A DNA stretch of 64,000 bases from assembly GCA_921293015.1 (NCBI GenBank), contig OV121085.1, positions 19,915,911-19,979,910 on the forward strand, in the 5' to 3' direction. The notes under the pieces are model-generated. The model was not told where the DNA came from, did not search any database, and worked only from the letters and a program-made list of their open reading frames with translations. Shown here in pieces: positions 59,014 to 64,000 of the stretch. Within the stretch, counting starts at the first letter, position 1; the number at the start of each line of letters is the position of its first letter. The stretch is from Phorcus lineatus (taxonomy: Eukaryota > Mollusca > Gastropoda > Trochida > Trochidae). A program made the position numbers and the translations under genes.

Positions 59014-59220
59014 AAGGGCTCAGCAAGGTTGTCAGTAGAGAACTGTTCTACAAGCAATACTATCCATGTTTCGCTAGTTCCAGCTGATGCTCTATGCTCG
59101 CAGGTTTCACTGCAATGCATGGCCACAATAGTGTTACAGGCTTTTCCCCTGCAATAATACAAGCAGCCATGATTCTAGTGAACTACTTTTGAAGTTGGCA
59201 TTAAACCCTGAATCACCTCA
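59014..59220 (+). mobile_element. tRNA-derived SINE, copy 5, head lost
   Basis: Common body (AGGGCTCAGCAA, GTAGAGAACTGTTCTAC, CTGCAATGCATGGCCACA, CCCCTGCAATAATAC) to AATCACCTCA. Only one tail unit remains. Confidence 0.75.
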
Positions 59221-60025
59221 TCTTTTGGGCAATTTTCTCTGCAACTTGTAAACGCATGGTTTCTGTTTTGTCAATTCTATCAAAAACCTTTTTTTCTTGA
59301 TCTCTTCTTTTTTAGCTCAATGATTCTCTATTGTATGTCTGATAGGAAAGGGTGCCCAATTATGGGTTGCTGAAACAATTTGGTTAGAGGATCTTTTTAG
59401 GGATCAACAAATTAGTTTTAAGTTTCAGTAGATAACCAAGCTGTGATTTGATGCCTAATCATCATTGTAATGACTTGTTAAGGATACTTGTCTAAGAAAT
59501 GTTCTTATTTTGAATCCCTTGCTTTCTGAGGATATTAGCTTTTCATCAATCCTGGTCAAATTGAGGTAACTAGAAGGGATCTATCTTGTCATTGGTTGTC
59601 CATAATATGTCATTGGGTGTCCATATCCATGGTATGTTAAATCGTTTCTCCACTTTTATTTGTCATAAACACAGAATGTTAAAAAAGCTCATTCAAATAT
59701 TGATAAATTGGTTCATTTCATTTGTAAAAAGTCCATGTTTCATTTGGTATTGTAGAAAATTCATAAGTATTCTATATCGTATAAAATATTGCCAGAATAG
59801 ATAGTGTTTTATAAGGGAATGTCATGTCATACAACTCCCCAGTTTCTCTCTAACCCATTTCTGTATAGGTGAAGGAATCCCATTCTTTCTATCTGTAGAC
59901 ATGTGAATTCAACTTGTGCAATCTTCAATTACAATGTGATTCGATTTTGATATGACATGATGGTTATTGATTCTGTATTCATTGTTAGGCTATCTGTCAG
60001 TTTGTTAAGCCATGTTCACCTGTTT
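59221..60025. other. Non-coding, nothing recognised
   Basis: AT-rich DNA without a gene or clear repeats. Confidence 0.4.
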
Positions 60026-60076
60026 ATCTCTCCATCTGTAAATCCATCTCTCCATCTGTAAATCCATCTCTCCATC
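60026..60076 (+). repeat. 18-bp tandem repeat, three units
   Basis: ATCTCTCCATCTGTAAATCC type units are repeated in tandem with small changes. Confidence 0.7.
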
Positions 60077-60767
60077 CTGCTATCCATCAATCAGTCCTTC
60101 GCTATTGATCACCTTTGGAGAGGACACTCAAATCTGATACCAACTGGTTCAAGACTAAGGTTCAATATGACATTATAACTAATTGTATGGTGTGAATTGA
60201 AGATAACTGAATAGACCATAAATCTTATTCCAAGATCAATTGAAACCTTATTAATCACCTTGTGGAATGGCATCAATAATTTTCAAGACCTTAGAGTTTC
60301 ATTCAGTTTCAAGTTAAATGAAAAAAGGAACATATAGAAATTATTTTTGTTACCCTAAACATCATCTACCTTCATTAATCTCCTCAACTTACCATGAGCC
60401 CCAAGATCCACATTGTCACTCTCATTATCTTAGCTATATATCTTAGTTACTAGTTCAACTGTACATTGCTTTGGACTTGATTAATGCTTACCAAATTAAT
60501 ATATTGTCATTGTCATTGTGTCAAATAATTGTGTATGGTTATATAAATGCTAGGTAGAAGGCTCTGTATAATCCTCTGTATGCCAAGGAAGTACTGGGAT
60601 CTTCGCCATACATCCCTTGTAGTATAGGAGATGCTTGTGGTATAGAGGATTCTCTGGAGCATTTAAGATCCTCTAGAATTGTAAAGATCGTCTTGAGATA
60701 GACGATCCTCCATAGTATACTGGATCCATTTAAGTATGGAGACCTTCTAGTGCATAAAGTAGTAGTG

Positions 60768-60980
60768 TAAAGGATCCTATGGAGTAAAGTGGATCCCCTT
60801 GAGTACATTGGATCCTTTAAAGTCAAGAGGATCTTATGGAGTAAAGTGGATCCCCTCGAGTACATTGGATCCTTTAAAGTCATGAGGATCCTAAGGAGTA
60901 AAATGGATCCCTTTGAGTACAGAGAATCCTTTAAAGTCATGAGTTTCCTAGGAATATAGAGAATCCCCAGCGAGAATGAA
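60768..60980 (+). repeat. GGATCC-rich minisatellite, period 57 bp
   Basis: GGAGTAAAGTGGATCCC begins at 60781, recurs at 60838 and (as GGAGTAAAATGGATCCC) at 60895, spaced 57 bases, with a worn fourth unit at 60951. Each unit holds about four GGATCC-like submotifs spaced 14-16 bases. The minus strand has a frame through it (60539-60940) with a 19-residue repeat, a simple result of 57 being divisible by three. Confidence 0.85.
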
Positions 60981-61587
60981 GATACCTTGTAGCTTTTCTG
61001 CTATAATGTGTTCTGTGAAGGCATGTTGCATCATTGAATATGGCGTTCATTAGTTACAGCATAATCATGTCCATAATATGTCAATGTTGTTCTTGTTATA
61101 AATTATATTAATCATCAGTAGGTAAAATCATTTTGATGTGAAATTCATAAGTATTTGCTTCTCAGTAATTTGTGTACAGCTTCTTTTAAGCAGATGTCAA
61201 GATGACAGTTAAAATGTTAAGTTCTCATTTTCTTATCATGTATTTTAAAACCATACAAATCGTGTAACTCCTTGATTTAGTTCATTACAATAAATGGTTC
61301 AAAAGTCTGCTGTGTTTGTAGTTTTTACTTGGTTTTATTTATAACAGAAGTGATAGCGAGATCATTTCTGGATTCAAACATGGGACTTCTGGGTGTCAGT
61401 CAGACACATCCAATTCAGGGATAAGAAACTGGCCTAGGTCATTAGGAAAGCTCTTATCTTATCCTGCTGCTTATTCATGACGACACTTGGTCGATTAATC
61501 AAGGAGGAATTCTTTATAAACACATCATATCGCACCAAGATCACTATCAGCACTTTTTTTACTTCACATGGACAATATTGACAATAA
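60981..61587. other. Intergenic DNA and likely 5' edge of the LINE
   Basis: Nothing recognised to about 61430. From there to the stop at 61585 there may be decayed retrotransposon sequence, but no endonuclease motif is visible in any frame. Confidence 0.4.
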
Positions 61588-64000
61588 GTCTCGTGTGAAC
61601 TTGAAATTACATCAGACACAGATATAAATACTTTCTTTAAATCAGTGCGTAAGCTAAGACGGCCGCGTTCAACAGTTGATAAGCTAGTATTCAATGATAT
61701 CCATGCGGATTCCTCAGATACTATATGTAATCTTTGGGGCGAATATTATGCTAATCTTGCTGTACCTCATCATTCTGAAAGTTTTGATGATGAATATAAA
61801 ACATCAGTGGAAACCAAGCTGTCGGAGATAATGTCCCGACCCGACGCTATTACTACTGCAGATACTACTTTATATATCGATGTACAACCTTCAGAGTTAA
61901 AGCAACATCTTGTCAAACTAAATCGCAACAAATCACCCGGACCAGACAGCGTAACAAACGAGCATCTTATTCTCGGAGGCGACGCGCTAGTAATAAAGCT
62001 CTGTACTTTATACAATGCAATAATGAAGGCTATGTACTTTCCAAATATTTTTAGATTGGGTATGATTGTTCCAATTTACAAGGGAAAAGGCCCAAAATAC
62101 GACCCAAAAAACTATAGAGGTATCACTCTCACATCCTGTTTAGGAAAACTTTTTGAAAAAATTTTACTCTCGCGATTAGAAAGTTATATCAATACTATTA
62201 ACCCAAATTTTCCAGACCCACTACAATTTGGATTTAGAAAGGAACATGGTGCAGTTATGTCAGCGTTTATGCTTAATGATTGCATAACACACTATGTCGA
62301 GCGTGGATCACAAGTTTTTACAGCTTTTCTAGATAATGAGAAAGCCTTCGATCGCATTTGGCAGGATGGTTTATTCTTAAAACTTCATGATCTAGGCATA
62401 ACAGGTAAAATGTGGGATCTACTATATCACAGTTACACGTGCAGCTCCTCTTTTGTCATGTATGATGGAAATAGTTCAGATAAATTTGAAGTAAAACAAG
62501 GGGTAGGACAGGGTAGAGTCCTGTCTTCTTGGTTCTTCCTTGTTTTCATAAATGATTTAATAACTGAATTAAGAGCATCTGACAATGGTATATGTGTATA
62601 TGGTATAAATGTACCATCAGTTTTGCTGGCAGATGATACAACACTATTAAGTACCACCCCATCTGGGCTTCAAAATTCCCTCAATATTGTTTCGCAATAT
62701 GCCTCTCGATGGCGCCTAACATACAATGCATCTAAAAGCACTGTCATAGCTTTTCGGAAAGGGAAACAATCCAGTCTTGAACCTTTATTTTCATTTTGTA
62801 ATACCCTCATAACTGTAAGGCCATCAGTAAAATACGGAGGCATCCTTCTCTCATCAGATCTCTCTTGTAAAGACAGAATCTTGACTAGTTGTCAAAAGGC
62901 AAGACAAACTATAAATTCCCTACGTTCACTGGGTCTTAACAATACTGGCCTACTTCCAATTACGTGTGTAAATATATGGAAGAGAATGGTTTTACCTACA
63001 AGTTTTTATGGTTGTGAACTTTTATCCACACTACATGGTAAAGACATCCATATTGTGGAAAATACTCAACGATATTTTGCCTGTTGTGTACAAGGTTTTA
63101 ACAGACGTATGTCAACAGATTCTGTTTGTGCTAACCTTGGTCTATGGACAATGGTCGGATATATTGACAAGTGTAGATTATTATTCCTTGGAAGACTATG
63201 TAATAATTGCTGTAATTCATCAACGAAAACTTTGTTTTGTGCATTTCTATCACTCAATATTCATGTATGTACTAACTCCCGCAGTATTAGCAACACTCTG
63301 TTATGTACAGCACAAAAGTATGATCTTCTCAAATATGTTGAACATTATGTACAAACTGGTATTTTCCCCCTTAAAACAGTGTGGCGGAAAATAGTTTTTA
63401 AGTCTATCTTCTCTTTTGAAGAAACCCAATGGAAACTGAAACTCTCCATAAGAGAAGATATGTCAAGATATGCTATGATACACCAAAACCTCAATATGCA
63501 TAGACTCTATACTCTTATAGATCTATTCCCAGATTACAAAGCCCATATACAACTAATTGTACAAACTGGTTCTAAGGCAAAATTTTCAAACGAATGTACA
63601 CTTTGCAATAAACACTGCTATGACCATGATGCACACGTCATGCTACATTGTGAATCTTTGATGTGCCAGAGAAATAACTTTTATTTAAAACTACTTGACA
63701 TACTTGATGTAGATGCCTATGTGAATATTGAATTGCTGGATGATGACGATGTCTTGGCACTATTTTGTGGTGCACCCCTTGACATTAATGGACTTACAAA
63801 TGAAGATAGACAAACTGTAATACTTGAATTTTCACACTATATTTATGATATAAGAATATCTCTGAGTAAATACTTCTAAACAATGCTCCTGTAAATATTG
63901 CAATGTGCACCGTTATGGTTTGAATTTCTTGTAAATATTCCTTATGTACATATTTGATTGATATTGTTTTTGCCTTGTAATCTTCAAACGCCATTGGAGG
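61588..64000 (+). mobile_element. 5'-truncated non-LTR retrotransposon, 3' end beyond window
   Basis: A frame open from 61588 to 63879 codes for a reverse transcriptase. The endonuclease domain expected before it is absent, so the insertion is 5'-truncated. The window ends 121 bases into the 3' UTR, which finishes ACGCCATTGGAGG. The clade is uncertain; a CR1, RTE-X or Jockey relative is possible. Confidence 0.85.
61645..63879 (+). CDS. Reverse transcriptase of the LINE (ORF2 C-terminal part)
   Basis: The frame is open from 61588; a true start would lie upstream of the truncation. Numbered from 61645, NKSPGPDSV (about 95-103) is the conserved linker before the fingers. FLDNEKAFD (228-236) is motif A with the catalytic Asp. 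QGVGQGRVLSSWFF (285-298) is motif B; most relatives have Arg after QGV and Pro before the aromatic. LADDTTLLS (328-336) is motif C with the Asp pair. VKYGGILLS (395-403) is the thumb motif, usually YLG. Near the C-terminus, CTLCNKHCYDHDAHVMLHC is a Cys/His zinc-binding-like motif common in these elements. The protein copies the element's RNA at a nicked target. No stop interrupts 764 codons, so the insertion is young, but the motif changes may weaken it. Confidence 0.85.
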   Translation: MRKLRRPRSTVDKLVFNDIHADSSDTICNLWGEYYANLAVPHHSESFDDEYKTSVETKLSEIMSRPDAITTADTTLYIDVQPSELKQHLVKLNRNKSPGPDSVTNEHLILGGDALVIKLCTLYNAIMKAMYFPNIFRLGMIVPIYKGKGPKYDPKNYRGITLTSCLGKLFEKILLSRLESYINTINPNFPDPLQFGFRKEHGAVMSAFMLNDCITHYVERGSQVFTAFLDNEKAFDRIWQDGLFLKLHDLGITGKMWDLLYHSYTCSSSFVMYDGNSSDKFEVKQGVGQGRVLSSWFFLVFINDLITELRASDNGICVYGINVPSVLLADDTTLLSTTPSGLQNSLNIVSQYASRWRLTYNASKSTVIAFRKGKQSSLEPLFSFCNTLITVRPSVKYGGILLSSDLSCKDRILTSCQKARQTINSLRSLGLNNTGLLPITCVNIWKRMVLPTSFYGCELLSTLHGKDIHIVENTQRYFACCVQGFNRRMSTDSVCANLGLWTMVGYIDKCRLLFLGRLCNNCCNSSTKTLFCAFLSLNIHVCTNSRSISNTLLCTAQKYDLLKYVEHYVQTGIFPLKTVWRKIVFKSIFSFEETQWKLKLSIREDMSRYAMIHQNLNMHRLYTLIDLFPDYKAHIQLIVQTGSKAKFSNECTLCNKHCYDHDAHVMLHCESLMCQRNNFYLKLLDILDVDAYVNIELLDDDDVLALFCGAPLDINGLTNEDRQTVILEFSHYIYDIRISLSKYF

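Noticed and set aside
60539-60940. Minus-strand protein with 19-residue repeats
   Set aside because: The frame is a by-product of a 57-bp minisatellite, with no start context, domain or neighbours.

Overview
This is animal nuclear DNA. It is AT-rich and mostly non-coding, with split genes, GT-AG introns and many diverged transposon copies. The retroelement types, the tRNA-derived SINEs and the protein families suggest an invertebrate, most likely a mollusc, but I cannot name the species from sequence alone. There is no operon logic; each gene stands alone.

Layout. 1-2.1 kb: a broken mariner transposase, the last exon of a cysteine-rich PAN/apple-like secreted protein, and a TTAA-flanked MITE. 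2.9-3.4 kb: a decayed coding-like stretch on the minus strand. 4.7-8.3 kb: a tRNA-derived SINE, a terminal-inverted-repeat (TIR) element with a 10-bp target duplication, a long poly-G tract and a tRNA-like relic. 8.6-9.3 kb, minus: an intact 236-residue LicD/fukutin-type membrane protein. 10.2-12.9 kb: a near-perfect long hairpin and several MITEs. 13.7-34.6 kb, plus: the complete coding region of an HTATSF1 (Tat-SF1/CUS2) splicing-factor orthologue in seven coding exons (540 residues), with introns holding a hAT element, a larger inverted-repeat element and SINEs. 35.5-40.4 kb: two copies of a long-TIR, Mutator-like MITE, one split by a SINE with an exact 11-bp duplication. 41.1-43.5 kb and 51.4-55.5 kb, both plus: two tandem paralogues. 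They share an unrecognised N-terminal domain, a SUMO-interaction-like acidic motif, a phase-1 intron at the same place, and a C-terminal Crypton-recombinase-derived (DUF3504/QRICH1-ZMYM-type) domain. 58.2-58.7 kb: a 31-bp satellite array. 60.8 kb: a GGATCC-rich minisatellite. 61.6-64 kb: a 5'-truncated non-LTR retrotransposon with a long open reverse-transcriptase frame that runs off into its 3' UTR.

The most interesting content is the tandem pair of domesticated-recombinase-like proteins. They look like nuclear regulators, not active enzymes, because the frame ends where the catalytic HxxR/Y block of a tyrosine recombinase would be expected. Beyond that the window is a good record of layered transposon insertions, several with readable target-site duplications. 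I see no wholly new multi-gene system here.
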